Source of the DNA: Gymnorhina tibicen
Lineage: Eukaryota > Chordata > Aves > Passeriformes > Artamidae
Assembly: GCA_013399875.1 (NCBI GenBank)
Contig: VXAZ01008129.1
Coordinates: forward strand, 288,170-352,169
Reading direction: 5' to 3'
DNA: 64,000 nt
Part shown: positions 27,605-39,151 of the stretch, piece by piece
Position numbering within the stretch: position 1 is the first letter of the stretch
Layout of the letters: every line of letters begins with the position of its first letter
Program-made: the position numbers and the translations under genes
Notes under the pieces: model-generated
Databases searched by the model: none
The model's input: only the letters and a program-made list of their open reading frames with translations
Told to the model about the DNA's origin: nothing

Positions 27605-28226
27605 GATGGAGTGACTGCATCAGTGGACAAGGGAAAGATTACAGATTTCATTTATCTGGACTTCTGTTAAGCCTTTGACCCGGTCACCCACAACATCCTT
27701 CTCTCCAAACTGGAGAGAGGTGGATTTCATGAGTGGATTGTTAGATGGATAAAAAAGTGGTTGGATGGTTGCATCCAGTAGCGATCAACAACTCAAAGTC
27801 CTGATGGGCATCAGTGGCAAGTGGTGACTCTCAGGGGTCCTTACGGGGACCAGTGTTATTAGATGTCTTCATTAATGACATAGAGGGATTGGGGGCACCC
27901 TCAATATATTTGCTGATGACATCAAGCTGAGTGGTGTGGTTGACACACCTGAAGGACACGATGCTATCCAGGGGGACCTGGACATGCTGCAAAAGTGGGC
28001 CCATTGGACTCTCATGAGAATTAATAAGACTAAGGGCAGGTGATGCACTGGGGGGGCAACCCCCAGTGTCAACACAAGCTGGGGGATGAACAGAGTGAGA
28101 GCAGCCCTGCCCAGGACTTGGGGGTGGGAGGCTGGACATGACCCAGCCATATGTGCTAGCAGCCCAGAGAGCCAACTGTGTCTTGGGCTACATCAAGAAC
28201 CCAAACCAAACCATTCTATGATTCTT
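27605..28226 (+). mobile_element. CR1 LINE fragment with internal deletion
   Basis: A sense-oriented CR1 copy. It begins in the reverse transcriptase part of ORF2: one frame reads IYLDFC, a stop, then AFDPVTHNILLSKLERGG and FHEWIVRWIKKWLDGC, matching the CR1 YLDFSKAFDTVSH...LRW..NWLDGR pattern. The polymerase box survives in another frame as FADDIKL near 27908. Stops and frameshifts kill the frame. At about 28190 the sequence jumps from the ORF2 segment CTTGGGCTACATCAAGA straight to the terminal CCATTCTATGATTCTT tail. The C-terminal part of ORF2 and the 3' UTR are therefore missing, and the copy is a dead internally deleted remnant. The 5' edge is approximate. Confidence 0.88.
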
Positions 28227-31200
28227 GTTCCTCACTGTTGCCAAAGGAAAGGTGCCTCCCTTGCTTAGACTGTGACTTTTACAATATCTGTAATATCTCT
28301 TCCCCCTCCACAATTTTTTTCCCGTGGTATGGGAAACTGTAGATCTGTCAGAAATTATTTTATTTTATAAGTACTTAAAGATCCATGATCTGCTTCTGAG
28401 GAGGAGGACATCCTCAAGCACACTTTGTATCCACTTACCTACCGGGGTTTAATCTTCCTCTTGCTTCTCTCTGACACGCATAAGCAGTATTTTAATCCCC
28501 AAAGCTTTCACACACTTTTTTTAAACAGCAGGCATAAAAAACCCTGCAAAAATCCAATCAGAATTCTCTTGGAATACCCATCAGAAAATTAAAATATTTT
28601 AGCATTTTAATTGTTTACAAGTTGAAATGAGAAGTTGGGATATTGTACTCTTACCAAATGAGAAGGTAGAAAATGCCTCAGTTATTTCAGATTGAGCAAT
28701 AAGCAGTTACAAACTTTTGTGTGAGTTGGTAGTTTCAGTCCTTCAGTATCCAATCCAATTTTAAACTTTCCAGATCACAGAATGTATTCACAGATACGCC
28801 ATATCCTCTAAGATGATCTGCAGTCATCCTAATCTTGATATTGGGCTAACTACATGTTTTTTAATAGGAAATCACCATTCTGAAAAAAAAAAAACCTACA
28901 CAGCTCAGCATTTATGGGTTAACTTTTGCTGCCTGTGCATCATTTCATATGTCAAGACCTGCTTTTTTGAACTGACATTCTTAATTTCAACCTGTCTCAC
29001 TGTCATCATCTTTCATGTAGCCTTCCTGAATGTCAGTTTTAGAGCCCATTGTAAGTCATATGTTATTCCTGCACTGTTATATCACTGCATCCTCAAAAAC
29101 ATGTTATTCATATTAGAGCACACATCAGAATCAGCTTGTGTGGAATAAAATAACCTGTCTAGATGTCTTGCTGTCTGTTTTATTTCTGTATCTCTTCACT
29201 GGCCCCTGGCTTCCTTTATCCTTTTGAGACAGGGCTGCTGGTTCTATCTACATTTGCTTTTTTGTTTGCTGTGAAACATACATACTGTGAAAACAGACTA
29301 GACTGAAGCACCTGAAAGGAAAGTAGTTATATTCATTTCTGGTATCACCTCAATGGTTTTACAAATGTACCAAATTATAGTTCTTCAATGTGCATAAAGA
29401 TTCACTTGGCAATTAATTAATCCTTGTAAACTTCGAATGCAATTAACTAAATTATCAGTAGATCTACTAGTCTGGCATCTTCATTGATGATTTGTAATAG
29501 TCCCTTCATCTATTGATATTTCATTTGCCTGTCAAAGTAGGTTATTCATGCTGCACTAAATTGGTCTTGATCATAATGAGGAATTCCTGTTTCAGCAGTG
29601 GAAATTGAAATTGTTTCAATTTCATGTAATATTTCTCTCTGTTGTTTTATATTGAGGCAGTTATTATTGTTGCTTCATTATATGTTTTTCTCTACATTGC
29701 AAGGTGCATATCAACAGCAGTAATCCTTTATACTTTTATTACTAGAGAAATAAAGCTTTAAGAAGCACAGAAACATTGTACAAATGAGCAAGTATTAATA
29801 CTTAAATTTCTCGAATAATCATGCATGAGCTAAATGTAATGACCTTGCCAGTGGGGTGTGAATTCTTCATGCAGAAATAATGTTCTGATCCAAACACAGA
29901 GTCCCAGATACTCTCAACAGCAAATAGATCTTCCCACTGTGACCTGTTGGAGTAGACAGTGGCAAATGCAGCTGTTGTCTTCCTGAGAGTGTAGGAAAGC
30001 AGACTCTGCACAGAGGAAAAACAAGGGACTTAAAACTGAGAACTCTTCTTTGAGACTTTCTATGTAACAAAGTTCTAGGAGCAGATAGTGATAGGTCATT
30101 GGACAGCCTGGTCTAATGGGAATTCCTTTATCCTCCTTTCTTTGCCACTTTTCACATGCTACTTCTAAACAGCAATGCTATCTACCAGGCTGTGAAAAGA
30201 ATTTTGATAGTGCTAAAGCTTCAGAAATTGTATCCAAATTGCCAAAATTATAAGATGGGGGAAAAAATTGAAAATCTATTCCAGTAGTTCCAGATGAAAT
30301 AAAGATATTCTAGAACTTGTGCTGTGAAGTCAACAACAATGCAATAGTCCATCAGATCAGTACATGGTGAGAAGGGTTTTTGTTTCCTGCTGCTTCTCTC
30401 CTGTTCTTCTCAGTCTTTTATACACATATGAGTGTATACATTAGCCTTCATTCCTACAGCTGTTTGACATGCAGGTTATTACTGCTGGTGATTGTGGAAT
30501 TTCATTCAAGCCCTTTCTGGAACACCAAGTAAAAGTTATGTTAAGAATTATACAGGAAACATGTATGCTCTTAAAACATACCAAAACCCCTGGATATTTA
30601 GTATAAATGCATTCCACTGCATCCTAGTCCCCTCCCCAGATACACAGATTGAAGAAGCACATCCTAAATTTGTTTTAAAAATGTGCTGCCATGAACCCTC
30701 ATTAACCTTGGTATTTTAACTGAGCAGTCCTTTTTACAAAAGGGCAGCTTTATGGAATATCCTCAGAGTCTGAATGTGATTGTCTATCAAAAGAAATATT
30801 GTATAAAAAGTTAGTCTCTGCAAGCCTTCATTCAAATTGAGAACATTTAACATCTCAGCTGTTTGGTATCTTTATGTGGAGAATTGTGCCTGAACCATTT
30901 GCCAGAGGAAGAGTTTTGTAGACGGTGGTCTCTGAGGTCTAGTAAGTCTGTTGGAAAGAGGAATTCCTCACTATTTTGAAAGCAGGCTCTGCTAAGAGCA
31001 TGTGTTGGCTGTTAAAGCAGGGGGTGAAAATATTATAGCAGGAGGAAGGGAGATCTGAATGTACTATGCCATGCAAATGCCAGCTTCGTTAGATTTTGTC
31101 CATTTTTCAGGTGCACACAATCTCCAAAAGTGGTCAGAACAGGAAAGAAATGAAGGACATTTGATGTGCTTGAATGCCTTACCTCTCCACCACAGCCATC

Positions 31201-32237
31201 CCCCTCGCACAGAGTAATTGGCCTACCATTGATTATGTGGGAGATGGATTGCCACACACATTTATATGGCAATTAGATTTTATTATTTACCATTTAACAT
31301 GCATCACCAACTTTCCTCGCAGTCCATTGCACAAGCAGACTGCTTTGGTTTTACATCTGTTTAATCTTTTTCAATGCCAGTGCTCTCCATCTAGTCTTTA
31401 GTGGGGGTAAAAACAAGCAGAGAGAAATAAAGCGGCTGGGAATCTGAGGATTTTTATTGTCAAGAAATGATAAATGCTTTTGTGTAACTGTTTCTTGTTT
31501 GAGGAAAAAATGTTTTTTGAGGACAACATTGATGGGGAGACGGTGGATTTTAACCTGAAGAAATCTTCAGATGTGAGCACTTACTTTTTTGAGTATCTCC
31601 TTTTGTCTATTTGAAACTTACGTCCTAAGGATGTTGTTGTGTTGTTGCTGTCTCTTGAAAACCAGTACTTCCTATGACACAGCTTTACTTGCTTGTGAAA
31701 CATAGGCATATTTGTGGAATCCTTGAGGAGTACTAAACTGAGTCAAAAATTGTAATAAGAATGAAATCTGAGCACCAGGAAGTACATGCAGAAGTGGACA
31801 GTGCATCTAGCAGAGCATAATAAAAAGTTTCTTGGCAGAAGAATATCTGAGGAACTGTGAAAAGTCTTCAGCGTAGTTATGAGTAGTGTGATGGAATCAG
31901 GAGATTGGGGAAAGGTGGAGCAGCACCTATATCTCCACTGTGGACTGCTGTGGAAATTGGTGGCAAGTGAAAACTGTAAGATGCTGTTCCTGGTGCACCC
32001 ATCAACTGTAAATTCTTTCTGGTACCTCTTAATTCTCCTTGCCTTTTTTTTTTCTGTCAGCATGGTCTAAAGGGCAGTGCTACAATGAAATTGTGAGAAG
32101 AACAGTCAAGTATCAGTGAAGGGAAGAAATATCTTCAAAGTTCAATTCGCTTGACAAATAGCTGCAATATGTACTATGTGCCAGTAAGGGTGCCTGAAGG
32201 AAACCCACAATGTCAGCATTTCAGTGCTGGTGATTTC

Positions 32238-32254
32238 TTTTTTTTTTTTTTTTT
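32238..32254. repeat. Poly(T) run of 17
   Basis: An uninterrupted T run in the intron, about 125 bases before a second and longer T run. Confidence 0.8.
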
Positions 32255-32377
32255 CCTAATACATTTAATGGGGTATTCAAGCAAGATACTGAAAGCAGTG
32301 TAGAATTGGGGTGAAAAGATCAGTTTCTATATTCCTTCCCAAAAGAGTGACTTGCTAACCTAGAAATTCTTCTTTTC

Positions 32378-32398
32378 TTTTTTTTTTTTTTTTTTTTT
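32378..32398. repeat. Poly(T) run of 21 next to the assembly join
   Basis: Twenty-one T end six bases before a segment that is then repeated across an N. Base quality may fall after such a homopolymer, which fits the mismatches being concentrated in the half of the first copy nearest the run. Confidence 0.8.
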
Positions 32399-32404
32399 GC
32401 TTGC

Positions 32405-32580
32405 AAACAATTTTTTTATTTTGGTTTTTGGTATAGGGAATGTGAAAGATGAAAGCCACCACCTGTCCCATCATAAAACAGCCTCTTGCCTNTAAACATT
32501 TTGCTTAGCTTGGTTATCGGTATAGGGAATGTGAAAGATGAAAGCCACCACCTGTCACATCATAAAACAGCCTCTTGCCT
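32405..32580. repeat. Direct duplication flanking a single N (likely assembly artefact)
   Basis: The segment at 32405-32491 recurs at 32494-32580 with a constant offset of 89 bases and no gaps. The last 62 bases (32430-32491 and 32519-32580) differ at one position. The first 25 bases differ more, with T-biased changes in the copy beside the 21-T run. The single ambiguous base N at 32492 sits between the copies. The simplest reading is two contig ends covering the same DNA that were abutted and not merged. A real tandem duplication is less likely. Confidence 0.75.
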
Positions 32581-32630
32581 GAAGTATTTGAAAGCACAGA
32601 TAACTCAGCAGAGCCTGGACAAGCAAACTA

Positions 32631-32656
32631 GCCACCCTTTCCCTCCTTAGGTGAGA
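32631..32656 (+). promoter_or_regulatory. Candidate recursive (zero-length exon) splice site
   Basis: GCCACCCTTTCCCTCCTTAG is followed at once by GTGAGAAAGG. That places a good pyrimidine-tract acceptor directly against a consensus donor, with the junction at 32650/32651 on the gene's own strand. Such AG|GTRAG ratchet points are used for stepwise removal of long introns in neuronal adhesion genes. Here the intron is 14.4 kb, shorter than most validated vertebrate cases, so chance remains likely. Confidence 0.3.
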
Positions 32657-35600
32657 AAGGTTCTAAAAAGTGGTAGAATTCATCACGCCAAAAGGACAAA
32701 TATTTGAAAAGACTATTTTTCTTAAAAAAAAAAAAATCACATCAAAACCAAAAGACATGAACCACAAATCAATACTGAAGCTACAGAATGGACTCTTTGA
32801 AGTGAGTAAGTGGACATAAAACACTAAGTTTACATTTTCATGTCTTCCCTCAAGTGCCCTTGAAAGTGGTAGACAAAATTCGGTCATGCTTTGCTCTAGC
32901 ATCAAGCAGGCCTGTGAATGCACAGCACAGTGCATATTCTCTGCTGCAAAGGGGGTTTGAAAAGCCATATGCTGGAGCGTATGTGCTGCAGAAGCTGTGT
33001 GGATGCATCATTTAAGCCTTTGTCAACTGTTCTTCAGTTTATTAATGGGCTCTGATCACAGCGGGCTTCTTGGTCTATCAAAAAAGAGCAATTATGTCTC
33101 ATCAATGTTTTTTTAAGGACCAAACACTTTTTTGGTATGGAACAAACAGCAAATGTTTACTTAGGACTGATGAAGGTGAGGAGAGACTTTAGAATGACCA
33201 CTCATCCACTATTCAGGCCCAGTTCCTTTTCTAAAATACGTGCTAAAAATCCCCCATTTGAAAGAAAAGTCTCCACTGTGCTCTGCCTATTGCACAAAGT
33301 AAATGTGCAAGAGGTGGGTGCTCTTGTACACTGGGGAGGTGAGAAGGTCATCAAGGCCAAGTAGGCTCCCATATTTCAGTGAATGCCAAAGACATCTGAA
33401 TGCCTACCCGACATTTTTATTTGAGACAACAGCCCTTGATTTGAGACCAGGATGGTGTCTGTTCTTTTAGTCAGTGCATATTCAGCTTGGGTGGAGTAAT
33501 TTATTTTCACAATTCAGTTGCCTCAAAAATACCATGAGTTGGGATTGTGTGGGTTGTCTTAGGATGAGGTCCTCTGTGTGCTTTGTAGTGCAATTATTAA
33601 GATACTACAAAGCGATTTCTATTGATCTGGTAACAGCAGCTTATCTGTTTTAGGAGGGACTTGAATAAAGAGAGCACTTTTTTCTTTTGAGATTGGACTT
33701 TCCCTATGGCATTTGTCAGTCTTTACAGTCCTCCTTCCTTTTTGCCTGCCTGAGGGAAGAAGTTGTTCTATGCTTGATAATTTTGAAATAGCGTATTTGG
33801 AGAATAGTATGCCTGACACCTTGTCTTTGCCACAGCCAGATGTTCCTTTTTATTTTCATGTGTCATATAAAGGAATTGTGGAGATGCCTGCTATGTTTTC
33901 AGAATCCACCATGATATGCCAGGGCTATCCATCTCTTTCCTGGGGAGTAACACCACTCTAGTACATCACAGAAGCACTCTCATTCCTAGCTATGGTGGTG
34001 ATTTAGTGCAATGTGACATTAGAAACATGACAAAGCAACTTCTTCCAAAATGAAAGAGAAATTAGAAGAATAGCTGAAAGTATATTTAAAACCAGCATCC
34101 CAACAAGAGACTGGGAGAGAGAATGTCTGCTTTTGGAGAGGATGATGGATTTGAAGATGCTTTTGTTCAGCCATATAAAAATGAGATATTGTCTTTATGG
34201 ATTATGAAAAAGTCAAGCCCCAATTCCTTCCACTGTTTCATTTCCTCCTTATTTTTTTTAGTCATACGTGGAACCATATTTGAATGAATGGCTTTCATTT
34301 CTTGCCAGCAAAGGTGTTCAAGAAATGAACACCAGATAAGTACACAAAGCACACAGATCAAGGAGAGTAAAGAAGTCTAACTATATCCTGGCTAAACTAC
34401 TTGTTCCCTGATGTCACCTGGTGCCAAACTGCTGCTGGTCTGGTTAAGGGGTCCAGGTGCACCAGTCACACCTGAGCAGTATTCTTATGTTGTTACCATG
34501 ATAAACACATGGAAAACAATTCTGTCTTTCCATATGTTTCAAGACAATGGTAGCTGTAAAATGAAGTTAATAGTTTTTGCCCACCAGCATGTATCATGTA
34601 AGAATTCTCAGGAAAAGAGAAAAGCCTATGAAGTGACCTGTCAGCAATGTCACTAGTGCCAGATAATAGCTCTTAATAACTTCTGTTAGTTATTCAGAAA
34701 ATAAGACAGCATCTTCAGTCTTTGTTTTAAATTTCTTTGGTTTAGCATTTACAAAGTTCTTATTTTGAAGAAACGCAGAGGCTTGGGATAAAAAAAGATG
34801 AGCTATTACAGGAGGACTTGGCATTTGTTTTACCAACAGTTGTGTGTGACTCACTGTTGTGTGGTGTTCTGTGTGCTTTTGCATAAGTGTGATTCCAATA
34901 ATGAATACATTGAGAACTGAGGTTAATTTATTAGCTAGCAATTTGTTTCTGTGTTAAATTTACTTGTTGTTAAAGGACAAATCAGCTCTAAGTCAGAAAA
35001 GAGATAAATAGGTGTAAATAGGAAAGATCTTGTTGGAATAACTGAGGATCTGCAGTCCCTGTAAAAGATGCAAATTAAACCCACTAAAATCTTCTCTTTA
35101 TCAGTGCTTATGGCATAATTTAGCAGTACCATCATTGCCATGAGCAGGTCTAGCTCTGAAAGTGCTGCTTTCCAGCTGATTCCTCTGGCCTGCCATGAAT
35201 GCGCCAGTGAGAACATGCCTCCTTTTTTTTGGCCTCAGAAAAACAAAGAGAGGAAACAATCCTCCCACTCCAACAAAAAGGAGATAAATCTGTGCACTGA
35301 CTCCTAATACAAGAAAGAAGAGAGTTGTGAGATCTGCTCTCAAATAAACTGTTTTACTTGAAGCTTCTCCAGTGATCAGATGGAAATCTTGGATCACTTT
35401 ATTACATCCCCCATTTCTCTACTACCTGTAACTTTGTCTATGACAGCTGATATATATTTTTTTACAAATTGGCTATTTTCCTTTATAAACTAAAGAAAAT
35501 CAGGATTACCATGAGAAAAATGAGACTTTTTCAGGAATACGTTTAAAAATCAAACTGAACTTTAGAAGAGAATATGTCCAAGAAAGGCAATAGCTAAACT

Positions 35601-38600
35601 TTAGTTCCAGAAGCTATGGTTATACGTTTTCAGTGGGTAGCAGTGCAGCATTACTGTTGCATTTAGGCTGCAGCCAGTTTACACAGTGTCATAATCTTGT
35701 ACTATTGATCTGATGGACTGTGGTACCTTACTTCATGAAATAACTTGCATGTAATTCACACCTGTAAGTAGCCAGATACACAACAAGGGATTTGTTCTGG
35801 AGTAAAGTTTCCAGTAGTGAAGCTGTACTTACATAAGAAGTGAGAAAGAGAAAACCTGGGAATTTGTATTGTACTCTGTTGATTCCCCTAATCTCTTTTA
35901 GTAGGAGAAGGGACAATCTTTTTTCTTTTCTGAATCTCTGCCATTGCATGTTCAATATGAAATATTTTAATTAACAATATTTTCTGCAATCCTGTCTTGT
36001 CTGAAAGTCTAATGGATTGAGTTTTGTAGGAAGCTACTTCTTCATTGAGATGAACATGAAATTGGCATATGATTAATTAAAATAAAAATATCAATGCAGA
36101 AATTTTGTGATGGCAGATAAGAAAAATTACCAAGTGAAAAAAATTAACTGACTTTCAAACAAAAAATAAAAAACTGAATTTTAATTCCAGAGCTTATCCC
36201 TGAGCAAAATTTTGTGTCTGAGAGAAAGTGGTTTTTATGCCAGCAGCAGCAAACTTAAGCCACATATGGTATTAAACATTTGATATTAAATCTGGGAAGA
36301 TTTAGCTCGTAGTTATAAAAGGACTTTTATATACTTTATAAAAGGTGAAGTCTAATAGTCAGTATGGCTGCTCAATACCTAAGATATGTATTTGTGTAGT
36401 GTATTTGCTAGTGCAAAAGCAGAACTCAAAGTTATTTCGAGCATCAACAAAACTGGAATATTACCCAGAATTTGTTTTTGTAAAAATTGTATCTTTAGTA
36501 GTATAAAATGATCAATCTAATTATCAACACTCTGTTGATAATTAGAGACACACAAAGGTACTGTAAGTAAACTGTAGGGATACAGCTTATTCAGACGCAA
36601 CATATTGTACTTCACTGCATATAACACCTAATTGGCAATATTCCAGTGTATATTTTCAGGAGAGTTCCAGCTTCTATGTTGGCACACTGACCTGGATTTC
36701 TGCTAGCCATCCATCATAACTGGCACCTGCTGCATGACTGTACATAGCCATCTCAATAGGTTTGAGAGATGGGTATCAGGAATTAGCAGGGGAACAATCT
36801 GAAAGGCTGTGATTTTAAAGTTTAACTAAGCACAGAATAAAAAGGGTTACTTAGACAGTATATTTTTAAAAAGACATTGCACACGTCATGTGCAATAGAT
36901 CAAGTTTTAACTTTTTTATCATAGAAATGATTTTCTTAATACTATTCTCTGGAATGGTTTCCCTCTTTTAAGTCTGTTGGGATCAGTTGAGATGAATTAT
37001 CTCTCTATTCTGAGCTGGCAGTGACTGAAGGCACAGAACTTCAGGAAACCTGGAAAGGTTTTGCTTTCTAGATTTTCTGTCTGAGAAAAAGATGAAGAAC
37101 ATTTATCATGACACAAGTGTTTTAACATTGTTTTCAGTTCAGCAGATTGAAAAATGCAGGAATCTTTCTGCTGTGAATGAATTAGATCCCATTTGTGGGA
37201 ACAGATGGATCACCATATTTTAATCTGTTATGTTGAATCTCATGCTTGTGAGATTTACACTGTACCTCAGAGCGCTAGAGGAAAGCAAGATCTTATTTTC
37301 CAAATTATCTACGTAAAATGGATAAAGATTGAGGTTTCTTAATCTATGATGCTACAAAGGTTGCTAAGACTTTTGCTTGGTTTGCCTATAATGTTAATAA
37401 TATGCCTGTTCCTAAACTTTTTTCTCACTAATTCAAATGCAGTTTAATTTTAGGGCTGGTATGTATTGACTAAAGATTTTTCTCAGTCTGATGGACATTT
37501 ATTTGTTTCAGGCTATTTCCTTGCAGGCAAACTGTCAACCATTACAAGCAGCACTAAATTTCTGTCCCTTTCAAACGAGAAGTATGCCAGGAGAACAAGT
37601 AAAAGGTGTATCTGTGATTTACATCAATAAGAGGGAGATTAAAATTAGCCACATGGGGTAGTGACAATAGTTCATTCTGAGTTCTGTCACTGTAAAACCT
37701 TCTTACAAAGCTCAGCAAACATTTAGGAAATTAGCAATTTTGCATTTGAGGTGATGCAGAAACACTTTGGCACTAGAGTAGCTGGTCCTGTGGCATAGGC
37801 TCCAAAATCAGTCAGACTGTACTTTTGTACTGGAGAGCACAATGTAGATTAGGTTGTATATTCAGATAACCTGCTGAAAATTTGTGTTAGCAAAAAAATA
37901 CGTCATCAGTGAGGATTAAATGCCTAGGTAGAGGCTGTGCTGTGCCTGCTTCCCTTCTCTGGCCAAGCAGCAGCCAGGTTCTTTTCTGCAGCATGTCCTC
38001 AGCAGCAGGTATGGAAAGCGCCTGGTTAAACCTGCAGCCTGACACTCGAGGCACGCTTAGGGACGTTGTTATGGTTATGTTGGTTTGAAAGGTGACTGTT
38101 CTGGCCACCAGACACACCCAACACATGAAAGAAAGGCAGAGCCTGAATTGTTTTAAAACAAAAGAAGCATCCTTCCCTTGGTGTCGAAGAGGAAAGTTAT
38201 AGTTATGTCCTTTCAAAGCAAGTCTGTCTCAGAGCCAAGAACTACTTGAAGGGAGAAAAGCACTGGTTTTCAGTCCTGAGTAAGTTACCTGAGGTCCATC
38301 AGAGCAAGCTGAATTATTAGAATTATTTTTGGCAATAAAATTCTGTTTGATCATTGTTCATACTGCCATTTTAAAGGCATCTAAGTCCCCTTGTTCCCAC
38401 ATGACTGGCACAGAGCATGAGTTTTGGTGGGGATAGCTGGTCATTTTTCTGTTTAACAATGGTATCCCTAACTTTCTCCTTTCATGTATCCCTAAATCTT
38501 TCGGTTTTTGATGTACTTCTGAATGGATGATTCTGGATTCACGGACTTGGGGTGGATCTTGTTGCTTCACTTACTGCCTTTTATCTCACTGTGGTGGGTC

Positions 38601-38977
38601 CATCACTGGTATGGTCTGTGGTCAGGTTCCCTGAGCATGTGAACAATTGCATTAGTGCTAGATAGGTTTCTAGGTGGGGATTCTGTGATTTAATCCTCCT
38701 CTCTGAAATAGATGCATGTTCCTGAAAAACATGCCCAGGTACTTCTAAGTAATCAGTCATAGAAATCTGAAGTCTACATTTGCAGTTGAAAAAATACAGT
38801 CCTGCAATGCCCTAGTATCATACACATTATCAGTGTTTGTTTTCTTCTACATTTACCTTGAAGAATTTTTTTTTAGGACATATCTGTCTTTCAGCACAAA
38901 AAAGGCCAGAAGATCAAGCAGGTCAATGGTTCTTTTTTGGTCCTTTTTTGTATCTAATATTTATTTCTCCTCAACAG

Positions 38978-39151
38978 GTGATTTGTATATTGGAGGAGTG
39001 GCCAAAGAAATGTTTAAATCCTTGCCCAAACTGGTGCACGCAAAGGAGGGATTCCAAGGCTGCCTTGCATCAGTTGACTTGAACGGACGGCTCCCCGATC
39101 TCATCTCAGATGCTCTCTTCTGCAATGGGCAAATAGAAAGAGGATGTGAAG
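38978..39151 (+). CDS. NRXN1: Neurexin-1 internal exon, C-terminal part of LNS5
   Basis: A 174-nt exon. A|GT GAT TTG joins to give [18 protein letters not shown], then [38 protein letters not shown] and CEG. GFQGC...DLNGR and the closing cysteines are the canonical end of a neurexin LNS domain. EMF occupies a position where mammals have ETY as I recall. The acceptor is TTATTTCTCCTCAACAG. The donor AAG|GTATTA is weak. The final G is phase 1 and can be completed either by the SS6 microexon (G|TT, Val) or directly by the EGF-C exon (G|GC, Gly). The weak donor next to a cassette exon fits regulated splicing. Confidence 0.97.

Larger units (their letters stand above)
24580..38977 (+). other. NRXN1: NRXN1 14.4-kb intron inside LNS5
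   Basis: A phase-1 intron, GTAAGT to TTTCTCCTCAACAG. It contains a CpG-rich patch (about 25830-26132), an A-rich tract, a + strand CR1 fragment (about 27605-28226), two long T runs, a duplicated segment around an N (about 32405-32580) and a candidate recursive splice site at 32650/32651. The remaining sequence is AT-rich, and no coding content is recognisable. Confidence 0.85.

Noticed and set aside
27831..28175. Minus-strand open frames of 114 and 92 residues
   Set aside because: Both lie antisense inside the CR1 copy at 27605-28226.
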